Origin: Cyclobacteriaceae bacterium
GTDB lineage: Bacteria > Bacteroidota > Bacteroidia > Cytophagales > Cyclobacteriaceae
Direction of reading: 5' to 3'
Assembly: GCA_028284125.1 (NCBI GenBank)
Contig: JANQSI010000013.1
Location: 124,001 to 188,000, forward strand
Length of the DNA: 64,000 nucleotides
A model generated the notes under the pieces. It searched no databases. It saw only the letters and a program-made list of their open reading frames with translations, and had not been told where the DNA came from. The translations under genes and the position numbers were made by a program. Within the stretch, counting starts at the first letter, position 1, and each line of letters opens with the position of its first letter. Of this stretch, positions 50,825 through 59,115 are shown one piece after another.

Positions 50825-53383
50825 ATGAAGAAGATACTCCTGGCCTTCCTTTTGGGATTTTTTCTGATCCCATTGAAAGCTAACCATATTGTCGGTGGTG
50901 AAATTGAGTTTCTTTATGTAAGTGACGGAGTTTATCGGATCAACCTGATCCAATATTTTGACGAAGCGCAATTCATAAATCCCGGACCAGAAGGAGCTAT
51001 TAATGTGGTCATTTTTAGAAACAGCGATGATGCTGAAATGTCCGTTCATACACTGTTCCTATCGACTCAGGAATTAGTGCAATACACCAACGTTGAATGT
51101 TCTATCGATGAACTCATAACCTCTCGTGTGGTTTGGTCAGCTGAGGTCAATCTTGAACCCAACGCATATGACGATCCTGAAGGATATTACATTGTTTGGG
51201 AGAGATGTTGTCGAAATCAAAACATAAAAAATATCGTCAATCCGATAACAGCTGGAATGACTTACGTGCTGGATATCCCGCCTCTAATGGTTGATGGGAA
51301 AATATTTGTGAATTCATCTCCCGTTCTATTCAAACCGCTCAGTGATTACGCATGTGTTGATCAACTGTATTACATAGAATTCACTGGAGTGGATCCGGAT
51401 GGAGATTCATTGGTTTATTCCCTTACCACTCCGTACAATAGTTCAGCGGCTGTTGCGGTACCAAATCCAAGTCCAAAGCCCTATGGAAATGTCGCATTCA
51501 ACCCAGGTTTCTCGGAAACAAATATGATTCCCGGCTCACGCCCACTTGGCATTAGTAACAAAGGATTACTAACTGTCACTCCTGAAGAAACTGGTCTCTA
51601 TGTTTTTTCTGTATTGGTCGAAGAGTATCGAGATAAGATAAAGATTGGACAGACCAGAAGAGATTTTCAAATGCTGGTAATAGATGGATGCGAACCTCCG
51701 GACCCTCCGGTTGTGGATGTGGAAATACCAGATAACCCAGGATTTAACCCGGAGACGGACATCTTAAACTACACCATCGTAGATGCTAAGTGCTTTAATT
51801 TTTTAATAGAGAACGTTACGGAAGGTGAAACAATTACACTACGTGCTGAAGGTGTAAACTTTGATGAAAACCTGGATGAGATTTTTAATCTAAATCAAAT
51901 CCCGGTAATAGGATCTGAAAGTGAACTGATTGTACAGGTCTGTATTCCGGATTGTCCACCAGTAAGAGATGAACCATTCATCTTGGATTTGATTGCTGGT
52001 GATGATGCTTGCCCACTACCACAACTAGATACTACGAGGTTGGTAATAAACGTTCAACCACCTCTCAATCTATTTCCCGCTCCAACCACTACTCCTACTC
52101 CACTTGCGGTCCCGGAGGACACAGAAGACTCAAGGATCATTTCAGCAGTTGATGGTGATAACCATGAAATGACCATGGCACTTTTTATTGAAGGCGTTGA
52201 AGATCCAATAACAAAAGGCTTTAGTCTTGTCGATACAGTGAGTACAGCTGGAAACATTTCAGCTACAATTAAATGGGATACCAATTGTGAAGTGTTCGAC
52301 TTTTCTGATAATCAGGATTTCAAACTAGGAGTACTCATTGAAGATTTAGATGAATGTGATGTTGCCAATCCAGATACGCTTTTCTTAGATGCGCGCGTAA
52401 TCCTTCCTCAAAATACTGATCCTGTAGTTTCTTCCAGCATTGCGATACCCAACGAGGTAGAGTTAGGAACTTTGTTGAGTTTTGATGTATCCGTATTCGA
52501 TTCAGACAACGATGATGTGACGCTCAATCTCGTTGGAGGAAACTTCGATCCCGATTTCTTTGGCATCTCCTTTGACCCAGCATCGGGAAATACCTCAGCT
52601 ACTTCAGCTTTTACGTGGGACCTTGAATGTAGTGCCACACTTTTTGAAGATGGTCAGCAGTTCGAACTACTTTTTGTGGGTGATGACGCGGATAGATGCA
52701 AGGTGAAAAATTTTGATACATTGAGAACAGTTATTCAGGTAAACTATCCGGAAAACACTCAACCTGACTTTGAAAACATCTCAAGGAATCAAGTCCTTCG
52801 AGTTAATGAAAGCGTACAAATTGAAATTGAAGCTTTCGATCTAGATGCAGATGAAATTACGCTTGAATTTGCCACCGGTATTCGCCAACCAGCATCTGAA
52901 AGTTTAGTCTTTGAGCCTGTGACAGGAACCGGCAGAGTGACTGGAGTTTTGGAATGGCAACCGGAGTGTACGCTTTTTAGATTTAACCAAACCAGTACAT
53001 TTCAAGATGTAATCCTGCAAGTAACAGACAATGCCTGTCCAACCAATAAATCGGACACTTTGAAAATCACTTTCGAGATTATTGATGATGCCGAACGACA
53101 AAATGAATTTCTACCTCCGAATGTTTTCACTCCAAACGGGGATGGAGTCAATGATGTATTTGCATTAAGTGGAAACCCACAAAGAAGTCAGAACCTGCCG
53201 GCGGATAATTGTGACAATACTTTCGAATTCATTGTGATCAATAACAGAGCAGGGAATACCGTTTTTCGAAGTGACAATCGCGATTTCGTTTGGTCAGGAG
53301 GTCAGTTTCCTGAGGGTGTTTATTATTATTTAGTTAAATACACCAACACCGAATTCAAAGGGTTTGTGCATTTGCTTAGATGA
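50825..53383 (+). CDS. Large T9SS type B sorting-domain (gliding motility-associated) protein
   Basis: About 852 residues from the ATG at 50825 (MKKILLAFLLGFFLIPLKANH is a good signal peptide; a frame from 50774 adds 17 unlikely residues). The body carries repeated Ig/cadherin-like segments of about 110 residues with AFDLDADEITLEF, VFDSDNDDVTLNL and VDPDGDSLVYSL, each with paired DxD(D/G)D motifs that may bind calcium. The last 80 residues (NVFTPNGDGVNDVFAL ... EGVYYYLVKYTNTEFKGFVHLLR) are the T9SS type B sorting domain. It is secreted to the surface or medium, and likely an adhesin. It converges on the DUF5686 gene with no gap. Confidence 0.88.
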   Translation: MKKILLAFLLGFFLIPLKANHIVGGEIEFLYVSDGVYRINLIQYFDEAQFINPGPEGAINVVIFRNSDDAEMSVHTLFLSTQELVQYTNVECSIDELITSRVVWSAEVNLEPNAYDDPEGYYIVWERCCRNQNIKNIVNPITAGMTYVLDIPPLMVDGKIFVNSSPVLFKPLSDYACVDQLYYIEFTGVDPDGDSLVYSLTTPYNSSAAVAVPNPSPKPYGNVAFNPGFSETNMIPGSRPLGISNKGLLTVTPEETGLYVFSVLVEEYRDKIKIGQTRRDFQMLVIDGCEPPDPPVVDVEIPDNPGFNPETDILNYTIVDAKCFNFLIENVTEGETITLRAEGVNFDENLDEIFNLNQIPVIGSESELIVQVCIPDCPPVRDEPFILDLIAGDDACPLPQLDTTRLVINVQPPLNLFPAPTTTPTPLAVPEDTEDSRIISAVDGDNHEMTMALFIEGVEDPITKGFSLVDTVSTAGNISATIKWDTNCEVFDFSDNQDFKLGVLIEDLDECDVANPDTLFLDARVILPQNTDPVVSSSIAIPNEVELGTLLSFDVSVFDSDNDDVTLNLVGGNFDPDFFGISFDPASGNTSATSAFTWDLECSATLFEDGQQFELLFVGDDADRCKVKNFDTLRTVIQVNYPENTQPDFENISRNQVLRVNESVQIEIEAFDLDADEITLEFATGIRQPASESLVFEPVTGTGRVTGVLEWQPECTLFRFNQTSTFQDVILQVTDNACPTNKSDTLKITFEIIDDAERQNEFLPPNVFTPNGDGVNDVFALSGNPQRSQNLPADNCDNTFEFIVINNRAGNTVFRSDNRDFVWSGGQFPEGVYYYLVKYTNTEFKGFVHLLR

Positions 53384-55891
53384 TTAGAAACCCACTCCTA
53401 ATCTAAAGCCATTCGACTCAGGAGTTCCGTCTCTAAAGGACCAGAAATAATCCACACGCATGAACTTGAAAATGTGCTCAATACCAGCACCAAGCTCCAC
53501 GTAATTTCCAATGGCTTTTGTATTCAAATAATTGACGGAGGCTACCGCCTGGAAATTCAGTTTTTTAACGAACGGTATTTTATTGAAAATGAATTCGTTG
53601 AAATGGTGTTCGAAATGAGCTTCGATGTACGTATCCTGCGTACTGAAAGTATAGAATGGAAGTAACTCAAATTTGTATTGCCTATTTACTTGACTGAGGA
53701 TGGTTTGATTCCCCGTGAAATGTTTGAAATCAGCAAAGATCATCGAATTTGAGCTCAAGAAGCTTCCAACTTCAATCATGTAAGAACTACTACCCGTTAG
53801 GCCTAAATTCAAATTATCGGTAGCTCTGACACTGATAAAATCATAATCCACATCTCCGAATCCTTTTCTTAAGTTCACATAAAGTTGAGGATACTTTGAA
53901 GCGTAAGTGATTTTGAAATCTGGTCGAGTAGCATATCGTTGCTTGAATCGAATCCTAAAAGTAACGCTTGCCGTCAACGCTCTCGATGTTGCAAAGCCAG
54001 TGCCTATAGCTCCATCCACTCCTCCGTTCAATTCCTCGTTATAAGGCTGATTGGAAGTGAAATCCACTTTGTCATCTTTCGCCCAGGTGAAATCTGTTGT
54101 GTTTGTAAGTGTATCTCTTACGGCGTATTCCAATCGAGAATACATTCGTATTCCATTGACTAATTCTCGTTGAAACCTTACGAACCCAAACGACTTCTCG
54201 TATAGTTTCATGAAGTTTTTCCCATTCACCAGAGTCATATAAGTATTGATGAAAGGAGAAATTGGTTCTTGATCGTCGAATTGGGAAACGTACTTTCCAC
54301 CTCCAGCATAAATTCGAGTGAATTTATCATCTAAAAATCGGTAGCTAGCCTCAACTTTTGAATAGAATTTTTCACTGGAAAAACCGTACCTCAAATAAGG
54401 ATGAATCCAATATCGAGTTCGCTCCTCCTCCTGGAACAGGAAAGCTGGTTGAATGTCTGTTACCAACCCTTCGACCGTGTTAAACTGTAAGGTGCTTTGT
54501 ATAGAAGGGACCGTCCAATATTTTTCCGTTCTTCTGTTATAGTGGGTATAGCCAGTCAGAAGAACATTTCCAACACTGAGCTTATTTCTCACGTTATCAA
54601 CTGAATCCCGATATGGAGCGCTCTCTTTTACTACACGGATACTGTCCTTGACACGATAGTCCTCCACTTCAACTGCTGTCAGAGGAATGGGTCGAATTTT
54701 CTCCCAATACATGGAGTCTCTCTTGTTGGACTCTTCTTCGACAAACAATACTTCAGGGGTGAAGTCTTTTTCAGAAAATAAATCTCGCTCTTCCTCTGAT
54801 TCAAAGGTTTCTTCATAAAGATCGTTTTCCTTGTACAGATCATAGTTGGGCTCCACCTCATAATCGGAGTAGACTCCCAAATAATAGCCCTCTCCTTTAA
54901 ATCCAAATGCACCAAACTGGAATTCAAACTTTTGTGAGATTGGCATCCAGATGTCATTTTGAGTAGGCGCAAAAACTTGATGAATTCTTAGTGAATCAGT
55001 AAATTCAATTCCTCTGGCTTTGGTGGCCAGCAAATCCAAGGTATGAAACCTCCATTCGTCCTCAACGATGTAAATGACTCCTTCGAAGGCCGGATCGGTC
55101 GATCGTTTAGGTAAAAGTCTGATTTTGTTGATCAGTTTTCCATTTTCCTCAAATATTCCCAGCCACTCAAAATCGTACATAATGAACGCTTGATTGGAAA
55201 TGGGAGAAACAAATACTCGTTCACCGAGGATACCATGGGAATAATTTCTATCATAGACATTGATATTAAAATCCGATGCTTGATTGAAACTAAACCCCTG
55301 TTCATTTCCACTCACCTTCGAAGAAATCATGCGTTCACTGATTTTATCAGGATGTTCGAATGCAAACTCTGAAACCGATTCGGACAAATAGACTATGCCG
55401 GTATCGACTGTGATCTTCTGACCAAGAATTTTGTCGGGCCGCTCATTTAGCCTGAATAGTCCTTTAATGTAGGCATCATTCTTAAAGGCCCTGACCTCAT
55501 TTTTATAGAACTTCCTTTTCTTGATGGCCTCCCGAATTACTCTATAAGCAGGATTTTCATCTCCAGCGGTGATGGTCACCGTCTTCAATTGTAAGGCTTG
55601 TTCTTGGAGGGTAAAATCTATTTGAGTGGTTTGTCCTTCCGCTACACTTACTTCCTTTTCCAAAATGGAATATCCAACATATTGAACGACAATCGTGTGT
55701 CTTCCAGCAGGTGTTCTTAGAAAGTAATTTCCCTGTTCATTGGCTGTTGTACCATTGGTCGTTCCTTTTATGTAAATGGTAGAAAATGGAAGTTCTTCAC
55801 CAGTGGAGCTTTTAATTGAACCTTTAATACCAGTTTGTGCAAATACTAATAAAGAAGTGAGGCAGAAAAAGGTAAGAAGACACAGTCTCAT
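53384..55891 (-). CDS. DUF5686 outer-membrane protein with carboxypeptidase-like domain
   Basis: This is an 835-residue protein. Signal peptide LTFFCLTSLLVFAQ; CarboxypepD_reg-like beta sandwich at about 20-105 (GIKGSIKSSTGEELPFSTIYIKGT); then ENPAYRVIREAIKKRKFYKNEVRAFKNDAYIKGLFRL, a signature of the DUF5686 family; the C-terminal half is barrel-like and ends DYFWSFRDGTPESNGFRLGVGF. DUF5686 proteins are large Bacteroidota outer-membrane proteins without known function. It is 140 nt upstream of a divergent SDR gene. The stop codon abuts the stop of the T9SS protein. Confidence 0.85.
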   Translation of the reverse strand: MRLCLLTFFCLTSLLVFAQTGIKGSIKSSTGEELPFSTIYIKGTTNGTTANEQGNYFLRTPAGRHTIVVQYVGYSILEKEVSVAEGQTTQIDFTLQEQALQLKTVTITAGDENPAYRVIREAIKKRKFYKNEVRAFKNDAYIKGLFRLNERPDKILGQKITVDTGIVYLSESVSEFAFEHPDKISERMISSKVSGNEQGFSFNQASDFNINVYDRNYSHGILGERVFVSPISNQAFIMYDFEWLGIFEENGKLINKIRLLPKRSTDPAFEGVIYIVEDEWRFHTLDLLATKARGIEFTDSLRIHQVFAPTQNDIWMPISQKFEFQFGAFGFKGEGYYLGVYSDYEVEPNYDLYKENDLYEETFESEEERDLFSEKDFTPEVLFVEEESNKRDSMYWEKIRPIPLTAVEVEDYRVKDSIRVVKESAPYRDSVDNVRNKLSVGNVLLTGYTHYNRRTEKYWTVPSIQSTLQFNTVEGLVTDIQPAFLFQEEERTRYWIHPYLRYGFSSEKFYSKVEASYRFLDDKFTRIYAGGGKYVSQFDDQEPISPFINTYMTLVNGKNFMKLYEKSFGFVRFQRELVNGIRMYSRLEYAVRDTLTNTTDFTWAKDDKVDFTSNQPYNEELNGGVDGAIGTGFATSRALTASVTFRIRFKQRYATRPDFKITYASKYPQLYVNLRKGFGDVDYDFISVRATDNLNLGLTGSSSYMIEVGSFLSSNSMIFADFKHFTGNQTILSQVNRQYKFELLPFYTFSTQDTYIEAHFEHHFNEFIFNKIPFVKKLNFQAVASVNYLNTKAIGNYVELGAGIEHIFKFMRVDYFWSFRDGTPESNGFRLGVGF

Positions 55892-56031
55892 ATAGGATAG
55901 GTTTTATTTTGATGTAGTTGACGAGGTTATAATGCATCTAACGTCCATAAGGTTGCATCGCTTACAAAAGTTTAACAATTGTTTCTTGTTGAACTATCTT
56001 GGCAAAACTTATACCAGGATAGCAGATTAGT

Positions 56032-56835
56032 ATGCAAAGAGTAGCGATTATTACGGGTGGATCGTCAGGGATTGGAAAAGCCCTGGTTCAAAAATATGCT
56101 GAAGAAGGATACGCTGTTGTGTTTACTGGCAGAAATGCTGAACGAATGCAAGAAACCGAAAAAGTGCTTAAAAAAGGAGGACATACCTACCTGTCACTTG
56201 CACTTGATGCTGCTTCTGAAGAGGATAATCAAAAATTGATTGATGAAACAGTCCAAAAGTTTGGACGAATCGATGTTTTGATTTGCAATGCAGGCATAGG
56301 CATGCGAGCATTGTTTGAAGACCTGGATCTCGACGTTTTCAAAAAATCAATGGACATTAATTTCTATGGAGCAGTGTATGCTGTGAAATTTGCACTCCCA
56401 CATCTTCTGGAATCCAAAGGATCTGTTATTGCGATTTCTTCCATCAACGGATGGAGATCTACTCCGGCACGATCTGCTTATTCAGCTTCTAAATTTGCCA
56501 TGCAAGGTTTTTTCGAATCGCTTCGGACTGAAGTAATGTCAAGAGGAGTTCACGTTTTGGTCGTTTGTCCAGGGTTTACAGAATCAAACATAAGAAACGC
56601 TGCATTAAATGCTGAGGGCCAGTCTCAGGGAGAATCTCCAAGAAACGAAAAAAAGATGATGACATCTGAGGAAGTTGCGGCAAGAACATTCAAAGCTCAT
56701 CAAAAAAAGAAGCGAGATCTAATCTTGACATTCCAGGGAAAAATGGCCGTGCTGCTAAACAAGTTTATCCCGTCGAGGCTGGATAAAATGGTTTACAACA
56801 TGATGAAAAAGGAAGCGGACTCTCCGCTTAAATGA
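56032..56835 (+). CDS. Short-chain dehydrogenase/reductase
   Basis: The 267-residue SDR has cofactor motif TGGSSGIGKALVQKYAEEGY (about 8-27), NAG motif ICNAGIGMRALFED, active Ser in VIAISSINGW, YSASK catalytic Tyr/Lys (about 152-156), and the PGFTES loop. It uses NAD(P)H on an unknown substrate; it resembles the DHRS7B/YqjQ-like group. The C-terminus has two helices ending NMMKKEADSPLK. The last eight bases overlap the end of the BatE-like gene. Confidence 0.9.
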   Translation: MQRVAIITGGSSGIGKALVQKYAEEGYAVVFTGRNAERMQETEKVLKKGGHTYLSLALDAASEEDNQKLIDETVQKFGRIDVLICNAGIGMRALFEDLDLDVFKKSMDINFYGAVYAVKFALPHLLESKGSVIAISSINGWRSTPARSAYSASKFAMQGFFESLRTEVMSRGVHVLVVCPGFTESNIRNAALNAEGQSQGESPRNEKKMMTSEEVAARTFKAHQKKKRDLILTFQGKMAVLLNKFIPSRLDKMVYNMMKKEADSPLK

Positions 56836-57535
56836 TCTTGATCTTTCCGTTTCTTAGGTAAACCTCTTCGCCTTGCCAATTAATCTTTGTCCAGACATCT
56901 GATCGTGTAATCACTGTCACTTTGTGCCCTTTGTCTATCATTTCCACTGGTTCCGCACCGGCAGAAGGACCATTTCTTAGCAGTGTACTGTTTTGACTGA
57001 TAATTCCATAAGTGGTATCGTAACTATTGTTCGTGATTAGCAATAACCCCGAAAGAGTCAATAGTTGAAAAACGGAAGCTGTAATTGGTTTTTCGTTCAG
57101 TTGTCTTTTCTTGAAAATGTACACCGTCAGAAAAATAGCAATGGCAACAAGCAGCAATTGTAGTTGTCCACGATATTTATTTAGTAAGGCCATGAAAAAA
57201 TGAGAATCGTTGTAGCTATATCCTGCAAGATTTTTCTCGCTACTTATTTCTTCAATTTTTCCGACTACAGATTTATCAGCTGAGTTCTTGTAATACAGAT
57301 CTAGGTAGTAGAGCGCATCAACATAATTACCTAATCCATCCTTGATAAAAGCCATTTTTAAAAGCATCGACTCACTGTAATTTCCCTGAAGAAAAATGCC
57401 TTCATAGACCTGAAAAGCCTCTGTGTACTTTTGCTGAGCAAAGAGGGAATCAGCTTGTGATTTCATTTCATCACTTGCTAGCGAGGAAAGGAAAGAACCA
57501 AATAAAATGAGCACAACTATTAATCGTGAGATCAT
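56828..57535 (-). CDS. BatE-like TPR and SH3-domain membrane protein
   Basis: About 235 residues from the ATG at 57535 (MISRLIVVLILFGSFL, signal anchor); a longer frame to 57601 translates a hairpin and is less likely. TPR-like helices read ADSLFAQQKYTEAFQVYEGIF and GLGNYVDALYYLDLYYKNS. Two membrane helices follow (LLLVAIAIFLTVYIF and SVFQLLTLSGLLLI). The C-terminal about 60 residues are an SH3-like domain: NSTLLRNGPSAGAEPVEMIDKGHKVTVIT, VWTKINWQGEEVYLRNG. It resembles the BatE part of aerotolerance (Bat) systems, but no batA-D genes are next to it. Confidence 0.75.
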   Translation of the reverse strand: MISRLIVVLILFGSFLSSLASDEMKSQADSLFAQQKYTEAFQVYEGIFLQGNYSESMLLKMAFIKDGLGNYVDALYYLDLYYKNSADKSVVGKIEEISSEKNLAGYSYNDSHFFMALLNKYRGQLQLLLVAIAIFLTVYIFKKRQLNEKPITASVFQLLTLSGLLLITNNSYDTTYGIISQNSTLLRNGPSAGAEPVEMIDKGHKVTVITRSDVWTKINWQGEEVYLRNGKIKII

Positions 57536-57571
57536 ATGGTATTTTGATTTAAGCTGTCTATTTTTGCATCC

Positions 57572-57599
57572 GCAATTTAGAGAACGCCTTCTAAATTGC
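57572..57599. repeat. 10-bp perfect inverted repeat between the BatE-like gene and tRNA-Lys
   Basis: GCAATTTAGA (57572-57581) and TCTAAATTGC (57590-57599) are perfect reverse complements around eight bases. It is upstream of both the minus-strand BatE-like gene (start 57535) and the plus-strand tRNA (57623), so it may be a shared promoter or operator element. Confidence 0.5.
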
Positions 57600-57622
57600 A
57601 TTTATTTTTATTACAAAAGGAT

Positions 57623-57695
57623 GATTCGTTAGCTCAGCTGGTAGAGCATCTCCCTTTTAAGGAGAGGGTCCTGGGTTCGAGCCCCAGACGAATCA
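57623..57695 (+). tRNA. tRNA-Lys (anticodon UUU)
   Basis: The 73-nt cloverleaf is complete. Acceptor GATTCGT pairs with ACGAATC. D stem is GCTC/GAGC, anticodon stem TCTCC/GGAGA with loop CTTTTAA (anticodon TTT). T arm is CTGGG/CCCAG with TTCGAGC loop, and the discriminator is A. CCA is not encoded. It reads lysine AAA and probably AAG codons. Confidence 0.97.
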
Positions 57696-57696
57696 C
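57679..57696 (+). repeat. 18-nt repeat, tRNA-Lys 3' end copy
   Basis: GAGCCCCAGACGAATCAC covers the 3' half of the T arm and the acceptor strand of tRNA-Lys. The identical 18 nt occur again at 57778-57795, 99 nt downstream. A duplicated tRNA 3' end is the usual footprint of tRNA-targeted integration or of its excision. Confidence 0.6.
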
Positions 57697-57704
57697 TAAA
57701 TTAG

Positions 57705-57729
57705 ATCCCGCGCTAAAGCGGGATTTTTT
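57705..57729 (+). terminator. Terminator after tRNA-Lys
   Basis: ATCCCGC (57705-57711) and GCGGGAT (57718-57724) form a perfect 7-bp stem around GCTAAA, followed by T to 57729. It directly follows the tRNA. Confidence 0.9.
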
Positions 57730-57759
57730 GTCTATGGAGTCGTCAAGGTGAGAAGCCTG

Positions 57760-57778
57760 CCCCGAACTTGCTTCGGGG
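57760..57778. repeat. REP-like hairpin between the tRNA repeats
   Basis: CCCCGAA (57760-57766) and TTCGGGG (57772-57778) are a 7-bp perfect stem around CTTGC. The GAACTTG-TTC core is shared with the palindrome at 9645-9665. It abuts the second copy of the tRNA 3' end. Confidence 0.55.
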
Positions 57779-57795
57779 AGCCCCAGACGAATCAC
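57778..57795 (+). repeat. 18-nt duplicated tRNA-Lys 3' end
   Basis: This is identical to 57679-57696 but is not followed by a complete tRNA. A weaker AACC...GGTT plus T-run hairpin lies shortly after, at about 57805-57833. It may be an att-site scar. Confidence 0.6.
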
Positions 57796-57913
57796 GAAAA
57801 TAGAAAACCCGTTACATCGTGACTGGTTTTTTTGGTTAAAGTCTGTTAATGGACGAAGTACGTCAAGAAACATATCCGTGATAATATTGTAACTCACCAA
57901 GTAATAGTAAGCG

Positions 57914-58714
57914 ATGAAAGTCAACTATGTCCTCATACTTTTTGCATTTTCAATTCTTACCAATTGTAATCAAAGATCAAAAGCGCCAGATGAATCGATT
58001 GAAGTTATTTGCAATCCAAGTACGGATCATTTCGTTCAATCCATTCCATCAGGAGCGTTTACCGCTCATTTGGCATCTACACATATTGTTATTGATGGTT
58101 GTATCAATGATAGCACATGGGCAAATGCTGATTGGTATGGCTTGAATTATGCCTGGATGGGCGTAAGTCCTGACACCACAGACTATTCAGGAAGATTCAA
58201 GGTTTTATGGGATGCAAACTTCTTATACCTCTTCGTTGAAGTTGTTGACGACTCTTTGCAGGCCACACTTACGGATGGAATCGAAAACTACTGGAAAGGG
58301 GACTATGTAGAAGTATTCTTAGACGAGGATCAATCCGGTGGAGACCATAAATTCAATCACCAGGCTTTTGCCTATCACGTATCTACAGAAGGACACGCCA
58401 TAGACAAAAACACAAAAGAAGAAACCGAGTTCTTTGATGATCATGTAAATGTTGTGCGCACCCGGGAGGGAAACAAACACTTCTGGGAAATAGCCATAAA
58501 GATTTTTGATAGTCAATTTGACGAGAACAATCCGAACAATACACCAGTGACTTTAACCAGCCTAAAGAAAATTGGCTTTTCACTTGCATATGGCGATAAT
58601 GACGGAAATCAAAGTAGAGAGAATTTCATGGGTTCCAAACAAACACATGGCGTTAATAACGACGAGGGTTATGTAAATGCGGATGTGTTTGGTTCCATTT
58701 TATTGGTGGAATAA
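57914..58714 (+). CDS. CBM9-like lipoprotein
   Basis: The 266-residue protein has a lipoprotein signal with lipobox TNC at residues 17-19. A CBM9/DOMON-like beta-sandwich follows: HIVIDGCINDSTWANADWYGLNY, SGRFKVLWDANFLYLFVEVVDDSL (about 95-120), WKGDYVEVFLDEDQSGG, GHAIDKNTKEETEFF and HFWEIAIKIFD. This is the layout of carbohydrate family 9-like domains found in Bacteroidota surface lipoproteins. It probably binds sugar or heme-like ligands; which is unknown. It is followed, 68 nt later, by a PadR cassette. Confidence 0.82.
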   Translation: MKVNYVLILFAFSILTNCNQRSKAPDESIEVICNPSTDHFVQSIPSGAFTAHLASTHIVIDGCINDSTWANADWYGLNYAWMGVSPDTTDYSGRFKVLWDANFLYLFVEVVDDSLQATLTDGIENYWKGDYVEVFLDEDQSGGDHKFNHQAFAYHVSTEGHAIDKNTKEETEFFDDHVNVVRTREGNKHFWEIAIKIFDSQFDENNPNNTPVTLTSLKKIGFSLAYGDNDGNQSRENFMGSKQTHGVNNDEGYVNADVFGSILLVE

Positions 58715-58748
58715 ATCCTTCAACAACTCATTCTAATTTCTGTCGTAT

Positions 58749-58764
58749 ATTACAACATTGTAAT
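58749..58764. promoter_or_regulatory. PadR operator candidate (second cassette)
   Basis: ATTACAA-CA-TTGTAAT is a 7+2+7 palindrome, read also as TTACA-N4-TGTAA, 18 nt before the padR start at 58783. It has the same dyad arms and spacer length as the tandem sites at 24571-24616. Confidence 0.7.
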
Positions 58765-58782
58765 CCAATGCATTGATATGCC

Positions 58783-59115
58783 ATGTATTCATCACAATTA
58801 TTAAAGGGGACATTTCAAACCATCATTCTCAAAGTTCTTTCTGAGAAAGAGAAAATGTACGGGTACGAAATCACACAAAAGGTGAAAGAACTTTCTAACG
58901 ATGAAATTGTAGTCACCGAAGGTTCACTCTATCCCATTTTACATAAACTGGAGGAGTTAGGTTGGGTAACTGCCGAACGAGTGACCATTGGAAATAGAAC
59001 AAGAAGATATTATTCCCTTACAAAATCCGGATCGGAAAATATGCGAGTGAAGATTGATGAGTTTGAACGATTTATTCAAACCATGAAAAGCATATTTAAT
59101 CCAAAACTTACCTAA
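58783..59115 (+). CDS. PadR-family transcriptional regulator
   Basis: This is a 110-residue PadR protein: LLKGTFQTIILKVLSEKEKMYGYEITQKV, then VTEGSLYPILHKLEELGWVTAE (recognition helix and wing) and RRYYSLTKSGSENMRVKIDEFE. It is the ordinary PadR-s1 length. Its stop overlaps the permease start by one base (TAATG). A palindrome immediately upstream fits autorepression. Confidence 0.92.
   Translation: MYSSQLLKGTFQTIILKVLSEKEKMYGYEITQKVKELSNDEIVVTEGSLYPILHKLEELGWVTAERVTIGNRTRRYYSLTKSGSENMRVKIDEFERFIQTMKSIFNPKLT

Noticed and set aside
57634-57924. Minus-strand 96-codon ORF over tRNA-Lys (contains VIRLGLEPRTLSL)
   Set aside because: This is the reverse translation of the tRNA and its duplicated 3' end, a well-known false ORF pattern; it has no promoter and no real protein features.
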